Shown: positions 11,198 through 25,769, counted from the first letter of the stretch. The stretch: 64,000 nt of DNA from Eledone cirrhosa (GCA_964016885.1 OZ024740.1:295453097-295517096), one strand, 5' to 3'. A program made the numbers and translations. The notes: a model not told the origin generated them from the letters alone.

Positions 11198-12601
11198 TTT
11201 TTTATTTGATGGATCCATTTTTATTTAGGTGATCCATTTTTTATTTGATGGATCCTTTTTTATTTAGGTGATCCATTTTTTATTTGATGGATCCATTTTT
11301 TATTTGATGCATCTTTCTTTATTTAGGTGATCCATTTTTTATTTGATGGATCCATTTTTTATTTGATGGATCCTTTTTAATTTAGGTGATCCATTTTTTA
11401 TTTGATGGATCCTTTTTTATTTAGGTGATCCATTTTTTATTTGATGGATCCTTTTTTATCTAGGAGATCCATTTTTTATTTGATGAATCCATTTTTTATT
11501 TGATGGATCCTTTTTTATTTAGGTGATCCATTTTTCATTTGATGGATCCATTTTTTTATTTGATGGATCCTTTTTTATTTAGGTGATCCATTTTTTATAT
11601 GATGGATCCTTTTTTATTTAGGTGATCCATTTTTTATTTGATGGATCCATTTTTTATTTGATGGATCCTTTTTTATTTAGGTGATCCATTTTTTATTTGA
11701 TGGATCTATTTTTTATTTGATGGATCCTTTTTTATTTAGGTGATCCATTTTTTATTTGATGGATCCATTTTTTATTTGATCGATCGTTTTTAATTTAGGT
11801 GATCCATTTTTTATTTGATGGATCCTTTTTTTATTTAGGTGATCCATTTTTTATTTGATGGATCCATTTTTTAGTTGATGGATCCTTTTTTATTTAGGTG
11901 ATCCATTTTTTATTTGATGTCCCTTTTTTATTTGATGGATCCTTTTTTATTTAGGTGATCCATTTTTTATTTGATGTCCCTTTTTTATTTGATGGATCCT
12001 TTTTTATTTAGGTGATCCATTTTTATTTAATGGATCCTTTTTTATTTAGGTGATCCATTTTTTATTTGATGGATCCATTTTTTTATTTAGGTGATCCATT
12101 TTTTATTTGATGGATCCATTTTTATTTAGGTGATCCATTTTTTATTTGATGGATCCTTTTTTATTTAGGTGATCCATTTTTTATTTGATGGATCCATTTT
12201 TTATTTGATTCATCCTTTTTTATTTAGGTGATCCATTTTTTATTTGATGGATCCATTTTTTATTTGATCGATCGTTTTTAATTTAGGTGATCCATTTTTT
12301 ATTTGATGGATCCTTTTTTTATTTAGGTGATCCATTTTTTATTTGATGGATCCATTTTTTAGTTGATGGATCCTTTTTTATTTAGGTGATCCATTTTTTA
12401 TTTGATGTCCCTTTTTTATTTGATGGATCCTTTTCTATTTAGGTGATACATTTTTTATTTGATGGATCTTTTTAATTTAGGTGATCCATTTTTTATTTGA
12501 TGTATCCATTTTTTATTTGATGGATCCTTTTTTTATTTAGGTGATCCATTTTTTATTTGATGGATCCATTTTTTATTTGATGGATCCTTTTTTATTTAGG
12601 C
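11198..12601 (+). repeat. GATC satellite, forward array 4
   Basis: About 1.4 kb of forward monomers with GATGTCCC variants near 11917, 11973 and 12403. No gene is visible. Confidence 0.97.
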
Positions 12602-12959
12602 GATCAAATAAAAAATGGATCCATCAAATAAAAAATGGATCACCTAAATAAAAAATTATCCATCAAATAAAATATGGATCCATCAAATAAAAAATGGATT
12701 ACCTAAATAAAAAAGGATCCATCAAATAAAAAATGGATCCATCAAATAAAAAATAGATCACCTAAATAAAAAAGGATCCATCAAATAAAATATGGATCCA
12801 TCAAATAAAAAATGGATTACCTAAATAAAAAAGGATCCATTAAATAAAAAATGGATCCATCAAATAAATAATGGATCACCTAAATAAAAAAGGATCCATC
12901 AAATAAAAAATGGATCACCTAAATAAAAAAGGATCCATCAAATAAAAAATGGATCACCT
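12602..12959 (-). repeat. GATC satellite, inverted array left of cassette 4
   Basis: Starts at the common flip motif AGGCGATCAAATAA. Its variant order (AAATTATCC, AATAGATC, AATGGATTACC) is nearly the same as left of cassettes 3, 5, 6, 7 and 9, so flank and cassette duplicated together. Confidence 0.96.
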
Positions 12960-13039
12960 ACTTTAGATAAATAAAAGATACGTCCAAGATCAACAAAAGC
13001 AGGTTGTGAAAATTCCGGTCTGCCAGTACCGCTAGTCTG

Positions 13040-13232
13040 TAGCGGTGAATTGGCAGTATGAGTAGAGGGTTGTACGCCATGCTTTCCAGCATAGTTACGT
13101 TCCTTTACGTTCTGAGTTCAAATCCCGTTGAGATTAACTTTGCCTTTCATCCTTATGGGGTCGATAAAATAAAGTACCAGTAATGCACTGGGTAATTGCT
13201 GGCCTTGTGCCAAAAGTAGAAACAATTATTAG
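13040..13232 (+). mobile_element. tRNA-derived SINE (cassette 4)
   Basis: Full 193-bp unit with one C to T change in the head relative to copy 3. Confidence 0.75.
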
Positions 13233-13649
13233 TAAGATCGAGAGGAATAAGACAAGTTTAAAGCAGTGTGTTTATAATATAGACTCATGTCCGAGTCATA
13301 ACATGAAGGGCTTACTCTGCCACACTCTCCAGCTCGTCACAGAAAAGGCGACCATAATATATACAAGAATGGCTCTCATACATTCTTAGTGGGAATCAAA
13401 TGAAAGTAGACATCCGTAAGCAATGGCGCTAACTAGTGAAATGAGTTACTCTGAGACCACATAAAAAGAAGAAATAAATAAAAAACATGATGTTTTATGG
13501 AAAAGTAATAAAATGTTCTTCCCAAAAAATAATAAAACTCCTAGAATTCTATAACTACAGAAATATATGTATATACAAAGATAATAAATGATATATTACA
13601 ACAGGATAACAAGAACACAGCAACAATAATAATTTTCAGAATGAATATA

Positions 13650-13710
13650 CAAAAAATAATGTAAGTTAAAACAATATGTGACATATTGTTTTACCTTACA
13701 TTATTTTTTG
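13650..13710. repeat. 61-bp palindrome, one mismatch (cassette 4)
   Basis: Same A to C mismatch as copy 3. Confidence 0.93.
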
Positions 13711-13780
13711 TTTTAATTATATAATATATAGTATCGTTAATTATAATATGTAATAATAATAATATAATTTTCTATTTCAG

Positions 13781-13963
13781 AGCTCAGCTTTGGAAGAGAG
13801 GCTGCTTGCAAGTGTATGGACATATGATCGTGTGCATTCTTGCAAGAGCATGGAGGATGTGCGACATGACTTCATTGCAAGATTCGGTAAACCAGCTCCT
13901 ATGAAGAGGACGATACTGCGATGGGAACCTAAACTATTTCTCATTACTTTTGGTAGGGGGTGA
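13781..13963 (+). pseudogene. HTH exon-like fragment (cassette 4)
   Basis: Same protein as copy 3 (Cys21, Pro50). These two copies are the only ones with Pro50. Confidence 0.5.
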
Positions 13964-14047
13964 CAAGACTTTCGGACCACCTTGTACAACAAATCAGTAT
14001 AGAATAGGGTATCAGGAGAGTATATGGTAGAACAGGGATATAAATCA

Positions 14048-17000
14048 TTTTTTATTTGATGGATCCATTTTTATTTAGGTGATCCATTTTTTATTTGATG
14101 GATCCTTTTTTATTTAGGTGATCCATTTTTTATTTGATGGATCCATTTTTTATTTGATGCATCTTTTTTTATTTAGGTGATCCATTTTTTATTTGATGGA
14201 TCCATTTTTTATTTGATGGATCCTTTTTAATTTAGTTGATCCATTTTTTATTTGATGGATCCTTTTTTTATTTAGGTGATCCATTTTTTATTTGATGGAT
14301 CCCTTTTTTATTTGATGGATCCTTTTTTATTTAGGTGATCCATTTTTTATTTGATGGATCCTTTTTTATTTAGGTGATCCATTTTTTATTTGATGGATCC
14401 ATTTTTTATTTGATGGATCCTTTTTTATTTAGGTGATCCATTTTTCATTTGATGGATCCATTTTTTATTTGATGGATCCTTTTTTATTTAGGTGATCCAT
14501 TTTTTATATGATGGATCCTTTTTTATTTAGGTGATCCATTTTTTATTTGATGGATCCATTTTTTATTTGATGGATCCTTTTTTATTTAGGTGAACCATTT
14601 TTTATTTGATAGATCCATTTTTTATTTGATGGATCCTTTTTTATTTAGGTGATCCATTTTTTATTTGCTGGATCCATTTTTTATTTGATGGATCCTTTTT
14701 TATTTAGGTGATCCATTTTTATTTAATGGATCCATTTTTTATTTCATGGATCCTTTTTTATTTAGGTGATCCATTTTTATTTGATGGATCCTTTTTTATT
14801 TAGGTGATCCATTTTTTATTTGATGGATCCATTTTTTTAGTTAGGTGATCCATTTTTTATTTGATGGATCCATTTTTATTTAGGTGATCCATTTTTTATT
14901 TGATGGATCCTTTTTTATTTAGGTGATCCATTTTTTATTTGATGGATCCATTTTTTATTTGATTCATCCTTTTTTATTTAGGTGATCCATTTTTTATTTG
15001 ATGGATCCATTTTTTATTTGATCGATCCTTTTTAATTTAGGTGATCCATTTTTTATTTGATGGATCCTTTTTTTATTTAGGTGATCCATTTTTTATTTGA
15101 TGGATACATTTTTTAGTTGATGGATCCTTTTTTATTTAGGTGATCCATTTTTTATTTGATGTCCCTTTTTTATTTGATGGATCCTTTTTTATTTAGGTGA
15201 TACATTTTTTATTTGATGGATCTTTTTAGTTTAGGTGATCCATTTTTTATTTGATGGATCCATTTTTTATTTGATGGATCCTTTTTTATTTAGGTGATCC
15301 ATTTTTTATATGATGGATCCTTTTTTATTTAGGTGATCCATTTTTTATTTGATGGATCCATTTTTTATTTGATGGATCCTTTTGTATTTAGGTGATGCAT
15401 TTTTTATTTGATGGATCCATTTTTTATTTGATGGATCCTTTTTTATTTAGGTGATCCATTTTTTATTTGATGGATCCATCTTTTATTTGATGGATCCTTT
15501 TTCATTTAGGTGATCCATTTTTTATTTGATGGATCCTTTTCTATTTAGGTGATCCATTTTTTATTTAATGGATCCATTTTTTTATTTGATGGATCCTTTT
15601 TTATTTAGGTGATCCATTTTTATTTGATGCATCCTTTTTTATTTAGGTGATCCATTTTTTATTTGATGGATCCATTTTTTTATTTAGGTGATCCATTTTT
15701 TATTTGATGGATCCATTTTTATTTAGGTGATCCATTTTTTATTTGATGGATCCTTTTTTATTTAGGTGATCCATTTTTTATTTGATGGATCCTTTTTTAT
15801 TTAGGTGATCCATTTTTTATTTGATGGATCCTTTTTTATTTAGGTGATCCATTTTTTATTTGATGGATCCACTTTTATTTGATGGATCCTTTTTTATTTA
15901 GGTGATCCATTTTTTATTTGATGGATCCATTTTTTATTTGATGCATCCTTTTTTATTTAGGTGATCCATTTTTTATTTGATGGATCCATTTTTTATTTGA
16001 TGGATCCTTTTTAATTTAGGTGATCCATTTTTTATTTGATAGATCCTTTTTTTATTTAGGTGATCCATTTTTTATTTGATGGATCCCTTTTTTATTTGAT
16101 GGATCCTTTTTTATTTAGGTGATCCATTTTTTATTTGATGGATCCTTTTTTATTTAGGTGATCCATTTTTTATTTGATGGATCCATTTTTTATTTGATGG
16201 ATCCTTTTTTATTTAGGTGATCCATTTTTTATTTGATGAATCCATTTTTTATTTGATGGATCCTTTTTTATTTAGGTGATCCATTTTTTATATGATGGAT
16301 CCTTTTTTATTTAGGTGATCCATTTTTTATTTGATGGATCCATTTTTTATTTGATGGATCCTTTTTTATTTAGGTGATCCATTTTTTATTTGATGGATCC
16401 ATTTTTTATTTGTTGGATCCTTTTTTATTTAGGTGATCCATTTTTTATTTGATGGATCCATTTTTTATTTGATGGATCCTTTTTTATTTAGGTGATCCAT
16501 TTTTATTTAATGGATCCATTTTTATTTGATGGATCCTTTTTTATTTAGGTGATCCATTTTTTATTTGATGGATCCATTTTTTTATTTAGGTGATCCATTT
16601 TTTATTTGATGGATCCATTTTTATTTAGGTGATCCATTTTTTATTTGATGGATCCTTTTTTATTTAGGTGATCCATTTTTTATTTGATGTATCCATTTTT
16701 TATTTGATTCATCCTTTTTTATTTAGGTGATCCATTTTTTATTTGATGGATCCATTTTTTATTTGATCGATCCTTTTTAATTTAGGTGATCCATTTTTTA
16801 TTTGATGGATCCTTTTTTTATTTAGGTGATCCATTTTTTATTTGATGGATACATTTTTTAGTTGATGGATCCTTTTTTATTTAGGTGATCCATTTTTTAT
16901 TTGATGTCCCTTTTTTATTTGATGGATCCTTTTTTATTTAGGTGATACATTTTTTATTTGATGGATCTTTTTAATTTAGGTGATCCATTTTTTATTTGAT

Positions 17001-19157
17001 GGATCCATTTTTTATTTGATGGATCCTTTTTTATTTAGGTGATCCATTTTTTATTTGATGGATCCATTTTTTATTTGATGATCCTTTTTTATTTAGGTGA
17101 TCCATTTTTTATTTGATGGATCCATTTTTTATTTGATGGATCCTTTTTTATTTAGGTGATCCATTTTTTATATGATGGATCCTTTTTTATTTAGGTGATC
17201 CATTTTTTATTTGATGGATCCATTTTTTATTTGATGGATCCTTTTGTATTTAGGTGATGCATTTTTTATTTGATGGATCCATTTTTTATTTGATGGATCC
17301 TTTTTTATTTAGGTGATCCATTTTTTATTTGATGGATCCATCTTTTATTTGATGGATCCTTTTTCATTTAGGTGATCCATTTTTTATTTGATGGATCCTT
17401 TTCTATTTAGGTGATCCATTTTTTATTTAATGGATCCATTTTTTTATTTGATGGATCCTTTTTTATTTAGGTGATCCATTTTTATTTGATGCATCCTTTT
17501 TTATTTAGGTGATTCATTTTTTATTTGATGGATCCATTTTTTTATTTAGGTGATCCATTTTTTATTTGATGGATCCATTTTTATTTAGGTGATCCATTTT
17601 TTATTTGATGGATCCTTTTTTATTTAGGTGATCCATTTTTCATTTGATGGATCCTTTTTTATTTAGGTGATCCATTTTTTATTTGATGGATCCTTTTTTA
17701 TTTAGGTGATCCATTTTTTATTTGATGGATCCACTTTTATTTGATGGATCCTATTTTATTTAGGTGATCCATTTTTTATTTGATGGATCCATTTTTTATT
17801 TGATGCATCCTTTTTTATTTAGGTGATCCATTTTTTATTTGATGGATCCATTTTTTATTTGATGGATCCTTTTTAATTTAGGTGATCCATTTTTTATTTG
17901 ATGGATCCTTTTTTTATTTAGGTGATCCATTTTTTATTTGATGGATCCCTTTTTTATTTGATGGATCCTTTTTATTTAGGTGATCCATTTTTTATTTGAT
18001 GGATCCTTTTTTATTTAGGTGATCCATTTTTTATTTGATGGATCCATTTTTTATTTGATGGATCCTTATTTATTTAGGTGATCCATTTTTATTTAATGGA
18101 TCCATTTTTTATTTCATGGATCCTTTTTTATTTAGGTGATCCATTTTTATTTGATGGATCCTTTTTTATTTAGGTGATCCATTTTTTATTTGATGGATCC
18201 ATTTTTTTATTTAGGTGATCCATTTTTTATTTGATGGATCCATTTTTATTTAGGTGATCCATTTTTTATTTGATGGATCCTTTTTTATTTAGGTGATCCA
18301 TTTTTTATTTGATGGATCCATTTTTTATTTGATTCATCCTTTTTTATTTAGGTGATCCATTTTTTATTTGATGGATCCATTTTTTATTTGATCGATCCTT
18401 TTTAATTTAGGTGATCCATTTTTTATTTGATGGATCCTTTATTTATTTAGGTGATCCATTTTTTATTTGATGGATCCATTTTTTAGTTGATGGATCCTTT
18501 TTTATTTAGGTGATCCATTTTTTATTTGATGTCCCTTTTTTATTTGATGGATCCTTTTTTATTTAGGTGATACATTTTTTATTTGATGGATCTTTTTAAT
18601 TCAGGTGATCCATTTTTTATTTGATGGATCCATTTTTTATTTGATGGATCCTTTTTTATTTAGGTGATCCATTTTTTATTTGATGGATCCATTTTTTATT
18701 TGATGGATCCTTTTTTATTTAGGTGATCCATTTTTTATTTGATGGATCCATTTTTTATTTGATGGATCCTTTTTTATTTAGGTGATCCATTTTTTATTTG
18801 ATGGATCCATTTTTTATTTGATGGATCCTTTTTCATTTAGGTGATCCATTTTTTATTTGTTGGATCCTTTTCTATTTAGGTGATCCATTTTTTATTTAAT
18901 GGATCCATTTTTTTATTTGATGGTTCCTTTTTTATTTAGGTGATCCATTTTTATTTGATGCATCCTTTTTTATTTAGGTGATCCATTTTTTATTTAATGG
19001 ATCCATTTTTTTATTTAGGTGATCCATTTTTTATTTGATGGATCCATTTTTATTTAGGTGATCCATTTTTTATTTGATGGATCCTTTTTTATTTAGGTGA
19101 TCCCTTTTTTATTTGATGGATCCATTTTTTATTTGATGGATCCTTTTTTATTTAGGC
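14048..19157 (+). repeat. GATC satellite, forward array 5 (longest)
   Basis: About 5.1 kb without interruption. GATGTCCC marker monomers at about 15159, 16903 and 18528 show a higher-order period of about 1.6-1.75 kb. TATATGATGG, TTTCATTTGATGG and GATTCATCC variants recur in the same order. No gene is visible. Confidence 0.97.
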
Positions 19158-19516
19158 GATCAAATAAAAAATGGATCCATCAAATAAAAAATGGATCACC
19201 TAAATAAAAAATTATCCATCAAATAAAATATGGATCCATCAAATAAATAATGGATTACCTAAATAAAAAAGGATCCATCAAATAAAAAATGGATCCATCA
19301 AATAAAAAATAGATCACCTAAATAAAAAAGGATCCATCAAATAAAATATGGATCCATCAAATAAAAAATGGATTACCTAAATAAAAAAGGATCCATCAAA
19401 TAAAAAATGGATCCATCAAATAAATAATGGATCACCTAAATAAAAAAGGATCCATCAAATAAAAAATGGATCACCTAAATAAAAAAAGGATCCATCAAAT
19501 AAAAAATGGATCACCT
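19158..19516 (-). repeat. GATC satellite, inverted array left of cassette 5
   Basis: Flip at AGGCGATCAAATAA. Carries CAAATAAATAATGGATT, shared with the flank of cassette 6 but not of 7 or 9. Confidence 0.96.
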
Positions 19517-19596
19517 ACTTTAGATAAATAAAAGATACGTCCAAGATCAACAAAAGCAGGTTGTAAAAATTCCGGTCTGCCAGTACCACTAGTCTG

Positions 19597-19789
19597 TAGC
19601 GGTGAATTGGCAGTATGAGTAGAGGGTCGTACGCCATGCTTTCCAGCATAGTTACGTTCCTTTACGTTCTGAGTTCAAATCCCGTTGAGTTTAACTTTGC
19701 CTTTCATCCTTATGGGGTCGATAAAATAAAGTACCAGTAATGCACTGGGTAATTGCTGGCCTTGTGCCAAAAGTAGAAACAATTATTAG
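19597..19789 (+). mobile_element. tRNA-derived SINE (cassette 5)
   Basis: 193 bp with the GAGTTTAAC variant just after the B box. Confidence 0.75.
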
Positions 19790-20207
19790 TAAGATCGAGA
19801 GGAATAAGACAAGTTTAAAGCAGTGTGTTTATAATATAGACTCATGTCCGAGTCATAACATGAAGGGCTTACTCTGCCACACTCTCCAGCTCGTCACAGA
19901 AAAGGCGACCATAATATATACAAGAATGGCTCTCATACATTCTTAGTGGGAATCAAATGAAAGTAGACATCCGTAAGCAATGGCGCTAACTAGTGAAATG
20001 AGTTACTCTGAGACCACATAAAAAGAAGAAATAAATAAAAAAACATGATGTTTTATGGAAAAGTAATAAAATGTTCTTCCCAAAAAATAATAAAACTCCT
20101 AGAATTCTATAACTACAGAAATATATGTATATACAAAGATAATAAATGATATATTACAACAGGATCACAAGAACACAGCAACAATAATAATTTTCAGAAT
20201 GAATATA

Positions 20208-20268
20208 CAAAAAATAATGTAAGTTAAAACAATATGTGACATATTGTTTTACCTTACATTATTTTTTG
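20208..20268. repeat. 61-bp palindrome, one mismatch (cassette 5)
   Basis: Same single A to C mismatch as copies 3 and 4. Confidence 0.93.
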
Positions 20269-20338
20269 TTTTAATTATATAATATATAGTATCGTTAATT
20301 ATAATATGTAATAATAATAATATAATTTTCTATTTCAG

Positions 20339-20521
20339 AGCTCAGCTTTGGAAGAGAGGCTGCTTGCAAGTGTATGGACATATGATCGTGTGCATTCTTG
20401 CAAGAGCATGGAGGATGTGCGACATGACTTCATTGCAAGATTCGGTAAACCAGCTCCTATGAAGAGGACGATACTGCGATGGGAACATAAACTATTTCTC
20501 ATTACTTTTGGTAGGGGGTGA
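20339..20521 (+). pseudogene. HTH exon-like fragment (cassette 5)
   Basis: 60 codons, open. Cys21 and His50. Acceptor TTTTCTATTTCAG retained. Confidence 0.5.
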
Positions 20522-20605
20522 CAAGACTTTCGGACCACCTTGTACAACAAATCAGTATAGAATAGGGTATCAGGAGAGTATATGGCAGAACAGGGATATA
20601 AATCA

Positions 20606-23600
20606 TTTTTTATTTGATGGATCCATTTTTATTTAGGTGATCCATTTTTTATTTGATGGATCCTTTTTTATTTAGGTGATCCATTTTTTATTTGATGGAT
20701 CCATTTTTTATTTGATGCATCTTTTTTTATTTAGGTGATCCATTTTTTATTTGATGGATCCATTTTTTATTTGATGGATCCTTTTTAATTTAGGTAATCC
20801 ATTTTTTATTTGATGGATCCTTTTTTTATTTAGGTGATCCATTTTTTATTTGATGGATCCCTTTTTTATTTGATGGATCCTTTTTTATTTAGGTGATCCA
20901 TTTTTTATTTGATGGATCCTTTTTTATTTAGGTGATCCATTTTTTATTTGATGCATCCATTTTTTATTTGATGGATCCTTTTTTATTTAGGAGATCCATT
21001 TTTTATTTGATGAATCCATTTTTTATTTGATGGATCCTTTTTTATTTAGGTGATCCATTTTTCATTTGATGGATCCATTTTTTATTTGATGGATCCTTTT
21101 TTATTTAGATGATCCATTTTTTATATGATGGATCCTTTTTTATTTAGGTGATCCATTTTTTATTTGATGGATCCATTTTTTATTTGATGGATCCTTTTTT
21201 ATTTAGGTGATCCATTTTTTATTTGATGGATCCATTTTTTATTTGATGGATCCTTTTTTATTTAGGTGATCCATTTTTTATTTGATGGATCCATTTTTTA
21301 TTTGATGGATCCTTTTTTATTTTGGTGATCCATTTTTATTTAATGGATCCATTTTTTATTTCATGGATCCTTTTTTATTTAGGTGATCCATTTTTATTTG
21401 ATGGATCCTTTTTTATTTAGGTGATCCATTTTTTATTTGATGGATCCATTTTTTTATTTAGGTGATCCATTTTTTATTTGATGGATCCATTTTTATTTAG
21501 GTGATCCATTTTTTATTTGATGGATCCTTTTTTATTTAGGTGATCCATTTTTTATTTGATGGATCCATTTTTTATTTGATTCATCCTTTTTTATTTAGGT
21601 GATCCATTTTTTATTTGGTGGATCCATTTTTTATTTGATCGATCCTTTTTAATTTAGGTGATCCATTTTTTATTTGATGGATCCTTTTTTTATTTAGGTG
21701 ATCCATTTTTTATTTGATGGATCCATTTTTTAGTTGATGGATCCTTTTTTATTTAGGTGATCCATTTTTTATTTGATGTCCCTTTTTTATTTAGGTGATA
21801 CATTTTTTATTTGATGGATCTTTTTAATTTAGGTGATCCATTTTTTATTTGATGGATCCATTTTTTATTTGATGGATCCTTTTTTATTTAGGTGATCCAT
21901 TTTTTATTTGATGGATCCATTTTTTATTTGATGGATCCTTTTTTATTTAGGTGATCCATTTTTTATTTGATGGATCCATTTTTTATTTGATGGATCCTTT
22001 TTTATTTAGGTGATCCATTTTTTATATGATGGATCCTTTTTTATTTAGGTGATCCATTTTTTATTTGATGGATCCATTTTTTATTTGATGGATCCTTTTG
22101 TATTTAGGTGATGCATTTTTTATTTGATGGATCCATTTTTTATTTGATGGATCCTTTTTTATTTAGGTGATCCATTTTTTATTTGATGGATCCATCTTTT
22201 ATTTGATGGATCCTTTTTCATTTAGGTGATCCATTTTTTATTTGATGGATCCTTTACTATTTAGGTGATCCATTTTTTATTTAATGGATCCATTTTTTTA
22301 TTTGATGGATCCTTTTTTATTTAGGTGATCCATTTTTATTTGATGCATCCTTTTTTATTTAGGTGATCCATTTTTTATTTGATGGATCCATTTTTTTATT
22401 TAGGTGATCCATTTTTTATTTGATGGATCCGTTTTTATTTAGGTGATCCATTTTTTATTTGATGGATCCTTTTTTATTTAGGTGATCCATTTTTTATTTG
22501 ATGGATCCTTTTTTATTTAGGTGATCCATTTTTTATTTGATGGATCCTTTTTTATTTAGGTGATCCATTTTTTATTTGATGGATCCACTTTTATTTGATG
22601 GATCCTTTTTTATTTAGGTGATCCATTTTTTATTTGATGGATCCATTTTTTATTTGATGCATCCTTTTTTATTTAGGTGATCCATTTTTTATTTGATGGT
22701 TCCATTTTTTATTTGATGGATCCTTTTTAATTTAGGTGATCCATTTTTTATTTGATGGATCCTTTTTTTATTTAGGTGATCCATTTTTTATTTGATGGAT
22801 CCCTTTTTTATTTGATGGATCCTTTTTTATTTAGGTGATCCATTTTTTATTTGATGGATCCTTTTTTATTTAGGTGATCCATTTTTTACTTGATGGTTCC
22901 ATTTTTTATTTGATGGATCCTTTTTTAATTAGGTGATCCATTTTTTATTTGATGAATCCATTTTTTATTTGATGGATCCTTTTTTATTTAGGTGATCCAT
23001 TTTTTATTTGATGGATCCATTTTTTATTTGATGGATCCTTTTTTATTTAGGTGATCCATTTTTTATTTGATGGATCCATTTTTTATTTGATGGATCCTTT
23101 TTTATTTAGGTGATCCATTTTTTATTTGATGGATCCATTTTTTATTTGTTGGATCCTTTTTTATTTAGGTGATCCATTTTTTATTTGATGGATCCATTTT
23201 TTATTTGATGGATCCTTTTTTATTTAGGTGATCCATTATTATTTAATGGATCCATTTTTTATTTCATGGATCCTTTTTCATTTAGGTGATCCATTTTTAT
23301 TTGATGGATCCTTTTTTATTTAGGTGATCCATTTTTTATTTGATGGATCCATTTTTTTATTTAGGTGATCCATTTTTTATTTGATGGATCCATTTTTATT
23401 TAGGCGATCCATTTTTTATTTGATGGATCCTTTTTTATTTAGGTGATCCATTTTTTATTTGATGGATCCATTTTTTATTTGATTCATCCTTTTTTATTTA
23501 GGTGATCCATTTTTTATTTGATGGATCCATTTTTTATTTGATGGATCCATTTTTATTTAGGTGATCCATTTTTTATTTGATGGATCCTTTTTTATTTAGG

Positions 23601-24403
23601 TGATCCATTTTTTATTTGATGGATCCATTTTTTATTTGATCGATCCTTTTTAATTTAGGTGATCCATTTTTTATTTGATGGATCCTTTATTTATTTAGGT
23701 GATCCATTTTTTATTTGATGGATCCATTTTTTAGTTGATGGATCCTTTTTTATTTAGGTGATCCATTTTTTATTTGATGTCACTTTTTTATTTGATGGAT
23801 CCTTTTTTATTTAGGTGATACATTTTTTATTTGATGGATCTTTTTAATTCAGGTGATCCATTTTTTATTTGATGGATCCATTTTTTATTTGATGGATCCT
23901 TTTTTATTTAGGTGATCCATTTTTTATTTGATGGATCCATTTTTTATTTGATGGATCCTTTTTTATTTAGGTGATCCATTTTTTATTTGATGGATCCATT
24001 TTTTATTTGATGGATCCTTTTTTATTTAGGTGATCCATTTTTTATTTGATGGATCCATTTTTTATTTGATGGATCCTTTTTCATTTAGGTGATCCATTTT
24101 TTATTTGTTGGATCCTTTTCTATTTAGGTGATCCATTTTTTATTTAATGGATCCATTTTTTTATTTGATGGATCCTTTTTTATTTAGGTGATCCATTTTT
24201 ATTTGATGCATCCTTTTTTATTTAGGTGATCCATTTTTTATTTGATGGATCCATTTTTTTATTTAGGTGATCCATTTTTTATTTGATGGATCCATTTTTA
24301 TTTAGGTGATCCATTTTTTATTTGATGGATCCTTTTTTATTTAGGTGATCCCTTTTTTATTTGATGGATCCATTTTTTATTTGATGGATCCTTTTTTATT
24401 TAG
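20606..24403 (+). repeat. GATC satellite, forward array 6
   Basis: About 3.8 kb. GATGTCCC at about 21774 and the related GATGTCAC at about 23776 give a spacing of about 2.0 kb. The opening monomers match those after cassettes 4 and 6 in order. No gene is visible. Confidence 0.97.
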
Positions 24404-24764
24404 GCGATCAAATAAAAAATGGATCCATCAAATAAAAAATGGATCACCTAAATAAAAAATTATCCATCAAATAAAATATGGATCCATCAAATAAATAATG
24501 GATTACCTAAATAAAAAAGGATCCATCAAATAAAAAATGGATCCATCAAATAAAAAATAGATCACCTAAATAAAAAAGGATCCATCAAATAAAATATGGA
24601 TCCATCAAATAAAAAATGGATTACCTAAATAAAAAAGGATCCATCAAATAAAAAATGGATCCATCAAATAAATAATGGATCACCTAAATAAAAAAGGATC
24701 CATCAAATAAAAAATGGATCACCTAAATAAAAAAAGGATCCATCAAATAAAAAATGGATCACCT
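24404..24764 (-). repeat. GATC satellite, inverted array left of cassette 6
   Basis: Same variant order as left of cassette 5, including CAAATAAATAATGGATT. Confidence 0.96.
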
Positions 24765-24844
24765 ACTTTAGATAAAAAAAAGATACGTCCAAGATCAACA
24801 AAAGCAGGTTGTAAAAATTCCGGTCTGCCAGTACCACTAGTCTG

Positions 24845-25037
24845 TAGCGGTGAATTGGCAGTATGAGTAGAGGGTCGTACGCCATGCTTTCCAGCATAGT
24901 TACGTTCCTTTACGTTCTGAGTTCAAATCCCGTTGAGTTTAACTTTGCCTTTCATCCTTATGGGGTCGATAAAATAAAGTACCAGTAATGCACTGGGTAA
25001 TTGCTGGCCTTGTGCCAAAAGTAGAAACAATTATTAG
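24845..25037 (+). mobile_element. tRNA-derived SINE (cassette 6)
   Basis: 193 bp, copy 5 type (GAGTTTAAC). Confidence 0.75.
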
Positions 25038-25455
25038 TAAGATCGAGAGGAATAAGACAAGTTTAAAGCAGTGTGTTTATAATATAGACTCATGTCCGAG
25101 TCATAACATGAAGGGCTTACTCTGCCACACTCTCCAGCTCGTCACAGAAAAGGCGACCATAATATATACAAGAATGGCTCTCATACATTCTTAGTGGGAA
25201 TCAAATGAAAGTAGACATCCGTAAGCAATGGCGCTAACTAGTGAAATGAGTTACTCTGAGACCACATAAAAAGAAGAAATAAATAAAAAAACATGATGTT
25301 TTATGGAAAAGTAATAAAATGTTCTTCCCAAAAAATAATAAAACTCCTAGAATTCTATAACTACAGAAATATATGTATATACAAAGATAATAAATGATAT
25401 ATTACAACAGGATCACAAGAACACAGCAACAATAATAATTTTCAGAATGAATATA

Positions 25456-25516
25456 CAAAAAATAATGTAAGTTAAAACAATATGTGACATATTGTTTTAC
25501 CTTACATTATTTTTTG
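25456..25516. repeat. 61-bp palindrome, one mismatch (cassette 6)
   Basis: Same mismatch as copy 5. Confidence 0.93.
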
Positions 25517-25586
25517 TTTTAATTATATAATATATAGTATCGTTAATTATAATATGTAATAATAATAATATAATTTTCTATTTCAG

Positions 25587-25769
25587 AGCTCAGCTTTGGA
25601 AGAGAGGCTGCTTGCAAGTGTATGGACATATGATCGTGTGCATTCTTGCAAGAGCATGGAGGATGTGCGACATGACTTCATTGCAAGATTCGGTAAACCA
25701 GCTCCTATGAAGAGGACGATACTGCGATGGGAACATAAACTATTTCTCATTACTTTTGGTAGGGGGTGA
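25587..25769 (+). pseudogene. HTH exon-like fragment (cassette 6)
   Basis: 60 codons, open; protein the same as copy 5. Confidence 0.5.

Larger units (their letters stand above)
12960..14047 (+). mobile_element. Composite cassette copy 4
   Basis: 1,088 bp, almost identical to copy 3, 2,850 bp upstream. Private changes include GTACCGCTAG in place of GTACCACTAG and GGTTGTACG in place of GGTCGTACG. Confidence 0.85.
19517..20605 (+). mobile_element. Composite cassette copy 5
   Basis: 1,089 bp. Diagnostic changes shared with copies 6 and 9: TTGTAAAAATTCC, CCGTTGAGTTTAAC and a seven-A run before CATGATG. TATGGCAGAAC near the right end is shared with copies 6, 7 and 9. Confidence 0.85.
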
